Source: Treponema sp.
GTDB lineage: Bacteria > Spirochaetota > Spirochaetia > Treponematales > Treponemataceae
Direction of reading: 5' to 3'
Assembly (NCBI GenBank): GCA_017484285.1
Contig: JAFUTH010000017.1
Location: 1-64,000, forward strand
DNA: 64,000 nucleotides
This document shows, one piece after another, positions 48,584 to 57,900 of the stretch (the stretch's first letter is position 1; each line of letters begins with the position of its first letter). The notes under the pieces are model-generated. The model was given only the letters and a program-made list of their open reading frames with translations, was not told the DNA's origin and did not search any database. A program made the translations under genes and the position numbers.

Positions 48584-49666
48584 ATGAACTCAATGACCGA
48601 CCCCGTAATTCTCCGTACAATTAACGCTATTTCTCCGCTTGACGAATCCGCGATGAAAAAAGCTGCCGCGTATCAAGATTCGCTCGCAATGCCGCCTGGA
48701 AGCATGGGCGAATTGCTCAAAATCGGTCAGCGCCTTTCGGGGATTACGGGCAAACTGCACAACACGCTTCCCAAAAAGCGGATTATCGTTTTGTGCGCGG
48801 ACAATGGCGTGGTGGAAGAGGGTGTTTCGTCCGCTCCGCAATCGGTCACGCTCGCCCAGGCAATCAATATGACGAAAAATCTCACGGGAATGAGCGCACT
48901 TGCCAAGCATTTTAAAAATGAAGTGCAAGTCGTTGATGTCGGGATAAATGCAGCCTACAAATGTCCTGAGGTTGTCGACAAAAGTATACGAAGGGGCACA
49001 AATTCCTTTCTTCGAGGTGAGGCAATGACACGCGAAGAGGCACTTTCCGCGCTCAAAGTCGGAATCGAGCTTGCTCACACGGCAAAATCCGAGGGCATTT
49101 CGGTGGTCGGCGTGGGCGAAATGGGAATCGGGAACACGACCACTTCCACGGCGGTGCTTTCACTTCTCACGGGCGTTCCTCCCGCACAAATCACGGGGCG
49201 TGGCGGCTGTATCACCGACGAAATGCTCGCCCACAAAAAAGAAGTGATTGAAAAGGGAGTCGCGCTCAACAAGCCGAACAAAGACGATGTAATCGATGTT
49301 CTCCACAAAGTCGGTGGGCTTGACCTTGCGGCGATGTGCGGTGTGTTTTTGGGCTGTGCCGAGTGCAAACTACCGGTCGTTATTGACGGCTACATCTCAA
49401 TCGTGGCGGCTCTGTGCGCGGCACGGCTCTGTCCTCTGGCGAAAAATCACTTTTTCCCCTCGCATTTATCCGAAGAAGCGGGCTACAAACTCGCCATGAC
49501 CGAACTTTCGTTAGTTCCATACCTCAATCTTGGGATGCGGCTCGGCGAAGGAAGCGGCTGCCCGCTCGCATTCGAGATTATGGACGCGGCGTGTGTGATT
49601 ATGAACGACATGGCGACTTTCGAGCAGGCGAAGATTGACGACGGGTATTTGAAAGGGCTTCGATGA
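48584..49666 (+). CDS. cobT: Nicotinate-nucleotide--dimethylbenzimidazole phosphoribosyltransferase
   Basis: 360 residues. MPPGSMGELLKIGQRLSGIT, VLCADNGVVEEGVSSAPQSV, GEMGIGNTTTSTAVLS, GRGGCITDEMLAHKKEVIEK and LGMRLGEGSGCPLAF are the conserved CobT blocks, with the late catalytic Glu. It makes the nucleotide of the lower B12 ligand. The ATG at 48584 lies 13 bases after TACACT in the context ATGCTACACT; no RBS. Overlaps cobU by four bases. Confidence 0.95.
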   Translation: MNSMTDPVILRTINAISPLDESAMKKAAAYQDSLAMPPGSMGELLKIGQRLSGITGKLHNTLPKKRIIVLCADNGVVEEGVSSAPQSVTLAQAINMTKNLTGMSALAKHFKNEVQVVDVGINAAYKCPEVVDKSIRRGTNSFLRGEAMTREEALSALKVGIELAHTAKSEGISVVGVGEMGIGNTTTSTAVLSLLTGVPPAQITGRGGCITDEMLAHKKEVIEKGVALNKPNKDDVIDVLHKVGGLDLAAMCGVFLGCAECKLPVVIDGYISIVAALCAARLCPLAKNHFFPSHLSEEAGYKLAMTELSLVPYLNLGMRLGEGSGCPLAFEIMDAACVIMNDMATFEQAKIDDGYLKGLR

Positions 49667-50691
49667 CAATTCTTATCTCAGGTGGCTGTAAAAACGGAAA
49701 ATCCTCTCTTGCGCAAGATTTAGCGGTAAAAATGTCCGCCATTGCGAGGTCTGAAAGACCGAAGCAATCCCGCCCCATTTACTTCGCCACAATGATTCCT
49801 CACGACAGCGAAGACCTAGAGCGAATCGAAAAGCACCGCGCTGACCGCAAGAATCTCGGCTTTGAAACGATCGAGTGCGGTAAAAATCTTTCCGAAACGA
49901 TCGAAAGCATGGAATCGGGCAGGGTAGTTCTCTTTGATAGCCTCACCGCGCTCGTCGCAAACGAACTGTTCGGTGGTGAAGGGAGCGACGAAAGTGCTGT
50001 TTTAAAAAGCGATTCTGACATTTTGGACGCAACCGCTCTGTTTCATCATCTCTGCAAAAAGTCTGCTGCCACCACGCAAAAAATCCGCGCAGACCTCACA
50101 GCGTTAACCGAAAAATCCGAATCCGTCATCTTCGTAAGCGACGCCATCTTCTCCGACGGCAAAATCTACGACGAAAGCACGGAATTATACAGAAAAATCT
50201 TAGCCGAAACCGAAAATTTCATAGCGAAAAAGAGCGACAAGGTGGTGGAAATGGTGAGTGGTAAACGGAAAATGGAAAACGGAAAATTGAAAACGAGGAA
50301 TTTTCATCTTGTCATCGGTGGTGCGTATCAAGGGAAAACGGCGTGGGCAAAAGAACAATTCTCGCTTTCGGACGATGACATCTGCGTGTGCGATTCGGAT
50401 TCGCTTCCTGATTTTTCAAAACGGTGCATTTCTCACTACGAAAACTATGTCGCGTATTGCCTCAAGCACAATCTCGCGCCAAAAACGGATTTTTCGGATT
50501 GCGCGAACGAAAGAGCGGGCGAGGGGAAGGGCGCAAAAATCATCATAAGTGATGACATTTTCTGCGGGGTCGTGCCGATTGATGCGTTCCAGCGGAAGTG
50601 GCGAGAAGAAACTGGGCTTGCCCTGCAAAAAATCGCGAAAAATGCCGCTGTATGGCGCGTGTTCTGCGGAATAGCGACGAGGATTCAGTAA
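49663..50691 (+). CDS. cobU: Double CobU: adenosylcobinamide kinase/guanylyltransferase fused to a second CobU-like domain
   Basis: 342 residues. First domain: P-loop ISGGCKNGKSSLAQDLAV, then IYFATMIPHDSEDLERIEKH and VVLFDSLTALVANELF, as in CobU. From residue ~205 a second CobU-like part starts with LVIGGAYQGKTAWAKEQFSL and ends with IIISDDIFCGVVPIDAF. They are joined by a low-complexity linker (KRKMENGKLKTRN) from a GGAAAA-type repeat. A palindromic repeat (49740-49769) adds AIARSERPKQS just after the P-loop region. The kinase acts on adenosylcobinamide and adds GMP. The second domain is like the small CobU-related proteins of Firmicutes. Confidence 0.85.
   Translation: MTILISGGCKNGKSSLAQDLAVKMSAIARSERPKQSRPIYFATMIPHDSEDLERIEKHRADRKNLGFETIECGKNLSETIESMESGRVVLFDSLTALVANELFGGEGSDESAVLKSDSDILDATALFHHLCKKSAATTQKIRADLTALTEKSESVIFVSDAIFSDGKIYDESTELYRKILAETENFIAKKSDKVVEMVSGKRKMENGKLKTRNFHLVIGGAYQGKTAWAKEQFSLSDDDICVCDSDSLPDFSKRCISHYENYVAYCLKHNLAPKTDFSDCANERAGEGKGAKIIISDDIFCGVVPIDAFQRKWREETGLALQKIAKNAAVWRVFCGIATRIQ
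49740..49769. repeat. Palindromic repeat inside cobU
   Basis: CATTGCGAGGTCT-ga-AAGACCGAAGCAATC: imperfect palindrome of the widespread ATTGCGA...GAAGCAAT type that usually lies between genes. Here it encodes AIARSERPKQS in frame. Confidence 0.7.
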
Positions 50692-51311
50692 TGACAGAAC
50701 TTTTCCTTTTCCGACACGGAAAAACGCTCGCAAACGAAGAAAAACGCTATTGCGGAAAAACCGACCTTCCGCTTTCCGAACAGGGTATAGAAGAGCTTTT
50801 TGAAAAAAAGGAGCGGGGCGCGTATCCCGACATTTCGCACTGTACCATCTACACGAGCGGAATGAAGCGAACAACCCAAACGCTTAGGTTATTGTACCCA
50901 GAATTTGCCAAAAGGTTTACCGAGGAAAAAGCCTTCCAAGAAATCGATTTCGGTGACTTTGAAATGAAATCGTATGAAGAACTAAAAGAAAATTCCGCAT
51001 ATACAGACTGGGTAAGCAAAGAGGTAGACAGAATTCACGGGGGTATACAAGAAAATCCGTGTCCGAACGGTGAAAGCTGGGATAAAATGAACGAACGGGT
51101 GTTAGTTTCGCTCGAAAAAATCCTAAAAAACGACCGTTCTGTCGCGATTTTTACCCACGGCGGCGTGATTTCGGCGATTATGGCGCATTTTTTCCCAAAT
51201 GAGCGAAAATCTTTGTACGAATGGCAACCCGATTTCGGCGAGGGATATAAAATTACGATTGCAGACAGATTATTTTATGAGAAAATTCCGAGCGAGGGGG
51301 TGGAAAAATGA
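50691..51311 (+). CDS. cobC: Histidine phosphatase, alpha-ribazole phosphatase-like
   Basis: 206 residues. LFLFRHGKTLANEEKRYCGK holds the RHG catalytic motif and the later FTHGGVISAIMAHF the second His. In this operon it most likely removes the phosphate of alpha-ribazole 5'-phosphate in the lower ligand branch. Its ATG overlaps the cobU stop by one base. Confidence 0.8.
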   Translation: MTELFLFRHGKTLANEEKRYCGKTDLPLSEQGIEELFEKKERGAYPDISHCTIYTSGMKRTTQTLRLLYPEFAKRFTEEKAFQEIDFGDFEMKSYEELKENSAYTDWVSKEVDRIHGGIQENPCPNGESWDKMNERVLVSLEKILKNDRSVAIFTHGGVISAIMAHFFPNERKSLYEWQPDFGEGYKITIADRLFYEKIPSEGVEK

Positions 51312-52303
51312 CAACTTCCGAACTTCTTGCATTTTTTCTTTCTCACCATGTCGCATTTTCGATTTTCGCGAGTTTTATTCTCGATTGCGTTTTCGGCGAC
51401 CCGCATGTTTTGCCTCATCCCGTGCGCTTCATGGGGAAATTGATTTCTTTTCTTGAAAAACGGCTCAACAAGGCGAGCGATTCTGCGAACACACAGCGAT
51501 TCAAGGGATTTTTGCTCGTTTTTCTCGTGATTTTTGCTTCTTTTGCCGTTCCATTTGCGCTTCTTTTTGCGTGCAGGCGAATTCACCCCGTTCTTTTTCT
51601 TACAATCGAAAGCGTTCTGTGCTATCAGTGCCTTGCCGCGCGGAGTTTGTGCCACGAAAGCATGAAAGTCTACCGTGCGCTAAAAACGCATGACCTTCCG
51701 CGAGCGCGTTCTGCCGTCTCAATGATTGTGGGGCGCGACACGGACATTCTCGACGAAACGGGCGTTGCCAAAGCCGCAGTGGAGACGGTTGCCGAAAATA
51801 CGAGCGACGGGGTAGTAGCCCCCTTGTTTTTTATGGCGATATTCGGAGCGACGGGCGCACTCGTCTACAAGGCAATAAACACGCTTGATTCCATGATTGC
51901 CTACAAAACCGAACGATTCCGCAATTTCGGGTTTTGTGCCGCAAGGCTCGACGACATTGCAAACTTCATTCCCGCACGGCTTTCCGCACTTTTACTGATT
52001 TTTTCTTCGCTCATTCTGCCAGGCTACAGCGCGAAAAATGCCGCAAAAATCTTCGTGCGAGACAGGTACAAGCACGCAAGCCCCAATTCGGCGCAAACAG
52101 AAAGCGTGTGCGCGGGAGCGTTGGGCGTGCAGCTTGCGGGAAACACGGTCTACGGCGGCGTGGTAGAAGAAAAGGAATTCATCGGCGAAAAAACGCGCGA
52201 AATTGAAGCGAAAGACATTGTGCATGCGAATGTGCTCATGTACGTCACGACAATTCTCGCAGTGGCAATCTGCATCATCGCTCGGCTGGTGACAGAGCAG
52301 TGA
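51308..52303 (+). CDS. cbiB: Adenosylcobinamide-phosphate synthase
   Basis: 331 residues. Integral membrane protein with FILDCVFGDPHVLPHPVRFM near the start, VAETVAENTSDGVVAPLFFM and NTLDSMIAYKTERFRNFGFC, all typical of CbiB/CobD. Four to five membrane helices. It attaches aminopropanol phosphate, the product of the cobD decarboxylase, to adenosylcobyrate. Overlaps the phosphatase by four bases; last gene of this cobalamin block. Confidence 0.9.
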   Translation: MTTSELLAFFLSHHVAFSIFASFILDCVFGDPHVLPHPVRFMGKLISFLEKRLNKASDSANTQRFKGFLLVFLVIFASFAVPFALLFACRRIHPVLFLTIESVLCYQCLAARSLCHESMKVYRALKTHDLPRARSAVSMIVGRDTDILDETGVAKAAVETVAENTSDGVVAPLFFMAIFGATGALVYKAINTLDSMIAYKTERFRNFGFCAARLDDIANFIPARLSALLLIFSSLILPGYSAKNAAKIFVRDRYKHASPNSAQTESVCAGALGVQLAGNTVYGGVVEEKEFIGEKTREIEAKDIVHANVLMYVTTILAVAICIIARLVTEQ

Positions 52304-52388
52304 AACATAAAGATAGCCTATTTTCATACTATATTGGTAGACAGAACGTGCGTTATAAGCAATAATAGCGTATAAAAGGAGTATCAGA

Positions 52389-52763
52389 ATGAACGCTATT
52401 GAAACACAAAATGCACCTGCTGCAATCGGTCCGTATTCTCAGGCAATCGTCGTGAATGGGCTTGTCTATACATCGGGGCAGATTCCGATCAATCCAAAAA
52501 CGGGAGTCATTGAAGCTGAGAAAATCGAGGCTCAAACTGAGCAGGCAATCGCAAATATTGGTGAGATTTTAAAAGCCGCAGGCTCAGACTTCTCAAAAGT
52601 CATCAAAACAACGTGCTTCCTCAAGAATATCGCTGATTTTTCTGCATTTAATGCCATTTACGAAAAGTATTTCATCGGAAAACCCGCTCGGAGCTGCGTT
52701 GAGGTTTCAGCGCTTCCCAAAAACGCGCTCGTAGAAATTGAAGTCATCGCAGTCTCAAACTAA
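52389..52763 (+). CDS. ridA: Rid family enamine/imine deaminase
   Basis: 124 residues. APAAIGPYSQAIVVNGLVYT, SGQIPINPKTG and ARSCVEVSALPKNALVEIEV are the RidA/YjgF core, including the catalytic Arg (ARSCVEV). It removes reactive enamines formed by PLP enzymes. This fits the PLP-dependent lyase gene 26 bases downstream in the same operon. RBS AGGAG. Confidence 0.95.
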   Translation: MNAIETQNAPAAIGPYSQAIVVNGLVYTSGQIPINPKTGVIEAEKIEAQTEQAIANIGEILKAAGSDFSKVIKTTCFLKNIADFSAFNAIYEKYFIGKPARSCVEVSALPKNALVEIEVIAVSN

Positions 52764-52789
52764 CGGACGGTCTTGCATGGGGGGCAAAA

Positions 52790-53992
52790 ATGGCAGACAC
52801 AGGCTACGACTTCGATACGATTATCGACCGTCACAACACAAACGCTGTCAAAATTGATTTGGCGCACCTGTTCGGAAAGCCAGAAGACGCGCTCCCGCTT
52901 TGGGTCGCCGACATGGATTTTCCAACCGCGCCGGAGATTTTGGATGCCTTGCATGAGAAAGTGAATCACGGCATCTTCGGCTATTCGTCTTGTGACCGTG
53001 CGTTTTTCGAGGCAGTCAAACACTGGCAAAAAACAGAGCACTCCTTTGACATTGAGCGTCGGCACATTGTCACCACGCCGGGCGTTGTCTTTGCGCTTTC
53101 CTGCGCGATAAAGGCGTTTTCGGCTGAAGGGGAATCTGTCATCATTCAGCCCCCGGTGTATTATCCGTTTAAGAATATGATTGAGGCGAACAATCGAAAA
53201 GTCGTCACCTCTCCCCTCTTTGAGCGCGATGGTAAATGGCAGATGGACTTCTCGGATTTTGAGCAAAAGATTATCGATAATGATGTGAAGTTGTGTATCC
53301 TCTGTAGTCCGCATAATCCGGTCGGGCGTGTCTGGACAAAAGATGAGTTGCAGCATCTGGCTGACATCTGCCTGCGCCATCATGTCATTGTGTTTTCGGA
53401 CGAAATTCACAACGATTTCATCATACCGCCGCATACGCACACCGTTTTTGCGACGCTTTCAGAAGAAGTCGCGGACTCTTGCATCGTCTCGACTTCGGCA
53501 AGCAAAACATTCAATCTGGCGGGATTGCAATTCTCCATAAATTTTATTAAAAACCCTGCGCTTAGAAAACGATTCCATGATGAGCGGGATAAGACTGGCT
53601 ATGACGAACCGTCACTCATGGGCTTGATTGCCACAAAAGCCGCGTATGAATACGGAAAGCCCTGGCTTGATGCACTCAAGCAGTATTTGTCGGAAAATGT
53701 GGCGTATGTGAGAAGATTTTTGACAGAGCGGCTTCCGAACGTTCGGCTTGTTGAACCGGAAGGTACGTATCTTGTATGGCTTGATTTTTCAAAACTCGGT
53801 CTGAGTGATGATGAGCTTGATAATTTCATTGTACACAGGGCAAAACTGTGGCTCGACCGCGGTGTGATGTTTGGACAAGAGGGGGAACAGTACCAGCGCA
53901 TCAATATCGCCACTCCCCGCCCCCTCCTGCGCGAGGCGCTTGAACGCCTCGAAAAAGCAGTAAACGGACTGCAAACGCTCTCGTTCTCCTAG
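52790..53992 (+). CDS. MalY/PatB-like PLP aminotransferase or cystathionine beta-lyase
   Basis: 400 residues. YDFDTIIDRHNTNAVKIDLA at the start and LPLWVADMDFPTAPEILDAL match the PatB/MalY family; cofactor site SPHNPVGRVW and PLP lysine in STSASKTFNLAGLQ. Likely cleaves cystathionine or cysteine to give homocysteine or sulfide. G-rich RBS (GGGGGG, five bases). Convergent with metQ (four-base overlap), consistent with sulfur amino acid metabolism. Confidence 0.85.
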   Translation: MADTGYDFDTIIDRHNTNAVKIDLAHLFGKPEDALPLWVADMDFPTAPEILDALHEKVNHGIFGYSSCDRAFFEAVKHWQKTEHSFDIERRHIVTTPGVVFALSCAIKAFSAEGESVIIQPPVYYPFKNMIEANNRKVVTSPLFERDGKWQMDFSDFEQKIIDNDVKLCILCSPHNPVGRVWTKDELQHLADICLRHHVIVFSDEIHNDFIIPPHTHTVFATLSEEVADSCIVSTSASKTFNLAGLQFSINFIKNPALRKRFHDERDKTGYDEPSLMGLIATKAAYEYGKPWLDALKQYLSENVAYVRRFLTERLPNVRLVEPEGTYLVWLDFSKLGLSDDELDNFIVHRAKLWLDRGVMFGQEGEQYQRINIATPRPLLREALERLEKAVNGLQTLSFS

Positions 53993-54768
53993 AATACTAC
54001 CACGACTTCGCCGTTCGGGTAGCGTTCAGAGACGTAATTTTTTACTTTGTCGCTCTTTACAGCTTCGATTAACGCCTGGATTTCTTCTTTGCTCTCGTTG
54101 CCCGCTTTTACGGCGATAACATTCACATACGGAGAAGAAGAGCCTTCGACGAACAAGCCGTCTTTCTTTGCGCTCAAGCCTGCCGGAATCGCGTAGTTTC
54201 CGTTGATGACCGCGCCGTCAACATCTTTGAGCGTGCGAGGAAGAGAAGCCGCTTCGATTTCGCGGAACTTGAGTTTTTTCGGGTTTTTTGCGATGTCGAG
54301 CGGAGTTGCCGTAATGCCCGCGTCTTTTTTAAGCTCGATGAGCCCTGCTTCCTGCAAAAGAAGAAGCGCGCGGCCTTCGTTTGTCGGATCGTTCGGAATG
54401 GCAATCGTCGCCTTTTTCTTGAAGTCTTTGACTGATTTGACTTTGCTTGAGTAGAGCGCGAACGGCTCAACGTGGATTCCCGCCGCGTTCACGAGGTGGT
54501 AGCCCTTCTCTTTGTTGAACGACTCAAGGTACGGAATGTGCTGGAAGTAGTTCGCGTCGATGTCGCCCGCCTCAACAGCATCATTCGGCGTTACATAGTC
54601 GGTGAACTCAACGACCTGCAAGTCGATTCCCTTTGCGGCCAAATCTTCTTTGATAAGATTGAGGATTTCTGCGTGCGGCTCGGGAGTCGCGCCCACTTTG
54701 AGTGATTTCTGCGCGAAAACCGATGTTGCAGCCAACGCGAGCGCAACGAACGAAAGGATTTTTTTCAT
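53989..54768 (-). CDS. metQ: Methionine ABC transporter substrate-binding protein (NlpA family)
   Basis: 259 residues. Signal peptide MKKILSFVALALAATSVFA without a lipobox cysteine, unlike most MetQ proteins, so it may be free in the periplasm. The mature part has VGATPEPHAEILNLIK, VEFTDYVTPNDAVEAGDIDA, ANYFQHIPYLE and AIPNDPTNEGRALLLLQEAG, all typical of MetQ/NlpA. No transporter genes are next to it in the window. Controlled by a consensus promoter with a palindrome at the start site. Confidence 0.85.
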   Translation of the reverse strand: MKKILSFVALALAATSVFAQKSLKVGATPEPHAEILNLIKEDLAAKGIDLQVVEFTDYVTPNDAVEAGDIDANYFQHIPYLESFNKEKGYHLVNAAGIHVEPFALYSSKVKSVKDFKKKATIAIPNDPTNEGRALLLLQEAGLIELKKDAGITATPLDIAKNPKKLKFREIEAASLPRTLKDVDGAVINGNYAIPAGLSAKKDGLFVEGSSSPYVNVIAVKAGNESKEEIQALIEAVKSDKVKNYVSERYPNGEVVVVF

Positions 54769-54791
54769 AGTGTACTCCTTGTTTTTTAATT

Positions 54792-54851
54792 TACTAATTA
54801 CCTAGCGAGTTAGTATGTTTTAATTATATGAATACGCGCATTTTGTGTCAA
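54792..54851 (-). promoter_or_regulatory. metQ promoter with operator-like palindrome
   Basis: Minus strand: -35 TTGACA (54851-54846), 17 bases, -10 TATAAT (54828-54823), both fully consensus. TACTAA...CTAG...TTAGTA (54792-54815) lies from about +1 to +24, well placed for a repressor. Confidence 0.75.
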
Positions 54852-54898
54852 TCACTGCCGAATAGTATTGTGCTTCGCGCCAAAAATATCACTCTTTG

Positions 54899-54936
54899 AA
54901 AAAAAGGCGATACACAATGAAATCCTGTGTATCGCC
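54899..54936 (-). terminator. Rho-independent terminator of the giant lipoprotein operon
   Basis: Minus strand GGCGATACACA / TGTGTATCGCC (54936-54926 with 54916-54906), followed by seven T (54905-54899). Follows the stop at 54956. Confidence 0.9.
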
Positions 54937-54955
54937 AATAGTAAGCCCGCTTCTT

Positions 54956-57900
54956 TTATTCAAACGTTGCAGTGCATCCATCTGCAAAAAGAACTACGGT
55001 TGGAGTGTCAGTTCCTGTATTCACAAATGTATAATTTTGATAATGACTTGTGTCTCCGTTCACAAAAGTCATGTTCACAGAAATAGTTCCACTTGAATAA
55101 CTAATCTCAACAGTACCAGTTGCTCCTACCAAGAATGTAGAATATTCATCCCAATTCCAATCGCTTGCAATCGTATAAACACCGTCAATATTGGCATTTC
55201 CAATGTCATTTACCCAATTGTCTGTACGACAGTATAAAGTTGTTACGGATGTGCCCTCCGATGGCACTACATTCACATTTGAGATAACAGGATAGCATGT
55301 ATTCCAGTTGGCACTACCTTTTGTATCAAGGGTAAATCTTGCAACAATTTTAGAGCCATCCGGTAGGGAAATGACATCACCTGCATATACCGACGAATAT
55401 GTGCCTTCATGTGAAGCACAGGTTAAGCTTTCTGAAAGCTCAATACTTTTACCTGCATATACTACTGTAACTTTGTTTGATGCATAGGTAAATGTTACCG
55501 TAGTCAAATCAATGGCTTCGGTTGTATTATCAGTATATGTAGCAGTAATTGCTAACGGAGAATTGATGAGCGCATTTTTCAAGGCACCGAAATTATAGTA
55601 AATCGTATCGCTCGAAAGACCAGACACCGTTGTTTCCTCAATACTGCTTATCGACTTCGTTACCGTAATCTCATATGTAGCACTTGCGCTTCCAGTAAAC
55701 ACATCGCTATTGTCAGCTGTGTATGTAACCTCCACAGTCTTTGTTCCGGTACTTGAAGTGTCGCCACCTGTTGCGGTTGCGCCTGTGACCGTATAGGTGC
55801 GCCCGTAGCTGTCGGTCACGACGGCAGTTCCGTCAAAGCTGAACGTGTCACCCTGCTGATATGACGTAGTCTGCCCGCTGATAGAAAGAGTCGCGGCCTC
55901 TGCGGTGTAAGCAGCAGCAACTTCATCAGCTGATTTTGCAACATCGATTACCATATCCGTAAGCGTTACGCCATCTGTCGGCTCAAAGTATACGCCAGTT
56001 GTCGCAAGCTCGGTAAAGAAAGCAGGCATAAGCACTGACAATGTGCTGTCATTTGCCGCAGCCATCGGTGCGTAGGTAATTTTTAACTCACCATTCTTAT
56101 AGAGAGTGACTGTACCGTCTGAAGCTATGCTGATAACTGCGCACTGTACTGCGCTCTGTGCGCTCCAGCTGTTCCATGCGCCGTCATTAGTAAAAGTTGC
56201 GCCGTTATCAACATCAGGCCAGAAGTTTGTCACAAGAGTCTTGCCATCATCACCGCTCCACCAGTCCATGTTTGGCAGACACAATGCCGTATTCAAAGTG
56301 CGCACAATATGAGTCCAGTCAGAGGTAAGCCCTGTAACCTTGAAGGAGAACGAGATGCCGTTTTCAGCATTTACAGTGAGCGGAACCGCTGTCGTATACA
56401 AAGCATGAGCCGAAACATCAGCCGCGTACGGAAGTGCTTCCTGTACCGCAAGCTGCACATTCACAGTCACCGCGCCTGCAATCACGGTGCCGTCTGCGCT
56501 TGCGCTTTCTTCGTACGTTGCTGTAAGCGTGTATACGCCTGCTGTCAGCGAGCTTTCACTTGTAATAGTATCGCCACTGTTCGTGTTCCTAAAGGAAAGC
56601 GCACTGTTTGCAATGTCGGCGGTCGTGTTGTCTGTATAGGTTACCGTTCCTGTCACACCGCTCAGCGCAGATACGCCAATAACGGTAGTTTTGCTCAGTG
56701 TAAGAGTGCTTGGAGCTGTCGTAACGGTGACGGTAACAAGCGCAGAGGCTGTCTTATATGAGACTTTTGCGTAGTATGTGCCGTGTGTTGCTGATGCGAT
56801 ATTCGTAACGGTGTTTGATTCCGTGCAAGCCGCGTCGCTATAATACGCGACTTGGTATGCTGTCGCGTCGACCGTTCCTGTCGTATCGTCTGTGTATGTT
56901 TTTGTCACGCTTGTCAACGTAATACCATCTGTGCCGAATGGGATAGAAACGGCAGTGGGAGCAACGGTAAGTTTTGAGATTCCGACAAGCGTAAGAGAAA
57001 CGGCTTCTTCTGACGTTTTTTCGCCGTAGGTGACTTTTAGATAGTACGTGCCCGCGGTAGCATCTGTGAGTGTGTCAACTGAATTGGTGCAAGCTTCGTT
57101 GCTATAGTACGCGAGTGAGTAGCCAGTGACCGTATCGGTCTTTGTTTTTGATGCGTCAGATGTATTCTTTGAGGTTGCGCTGACGGTAAGCGCGCTTCGG
57201 ATTGTGTCTTCGGTGATGGTGTCGGAATAGAAGGTCGGCGCAGTATCGCTCAGAATTGCGCTCACGCTGTCCAACTCGTAATTCGTGTCAATTTCAACGG
57301 TTGAAACGCCGCTCACTGTTCCGTAGTTTGTGTCGCTTACAAGCACGTTGTAGCTTGCTTTGTTTACATAACCCGTATACGTGTACGGGCTTTCCGTCGA
57401 TTTCGTTGAGAGCGTGATGTCGGCCGCGTCTGTAACGGTCGTGTTTTTGAGGGTAAGCGTCGGAGCACTCGCTGCGCTTGTAGTCACTTCGATGGTTGCT
57501 TTGTATTGTGTGACCGCTGCCGTGACCGTTCCCGTGAGCGGTGCGCTGTTGATTGCGAAGAGTGTTTCCCGCCCCGTTCCGATGACTGTGCCGTCAGAAT
57601 CTTTTACGTCGATTTTGAGCCATTTGCTCACGCCGCTTGTAATGGTGCCCGAGATGATGTAATTACCGTTTGTATCAACGCTTGCGCTCAAATCGTCACC
57701 AGTCGCTGTTGATGTATTTCCCAATGCAGAGTCGGTGTATACGCCAACCTCGAGCGATGAAACGCCGTAGGTCGCCGCTCCGTCAATGCTGACAGCGAGG
57801 TTCACGTCGACGGTTTCGCCGGTGACTGCTCTGAGCGTAATTGCGACCGCTGCATCATCGGCAGAGATTGTTTTTGTCTCTTCTCCTGACAAAACGGCAG

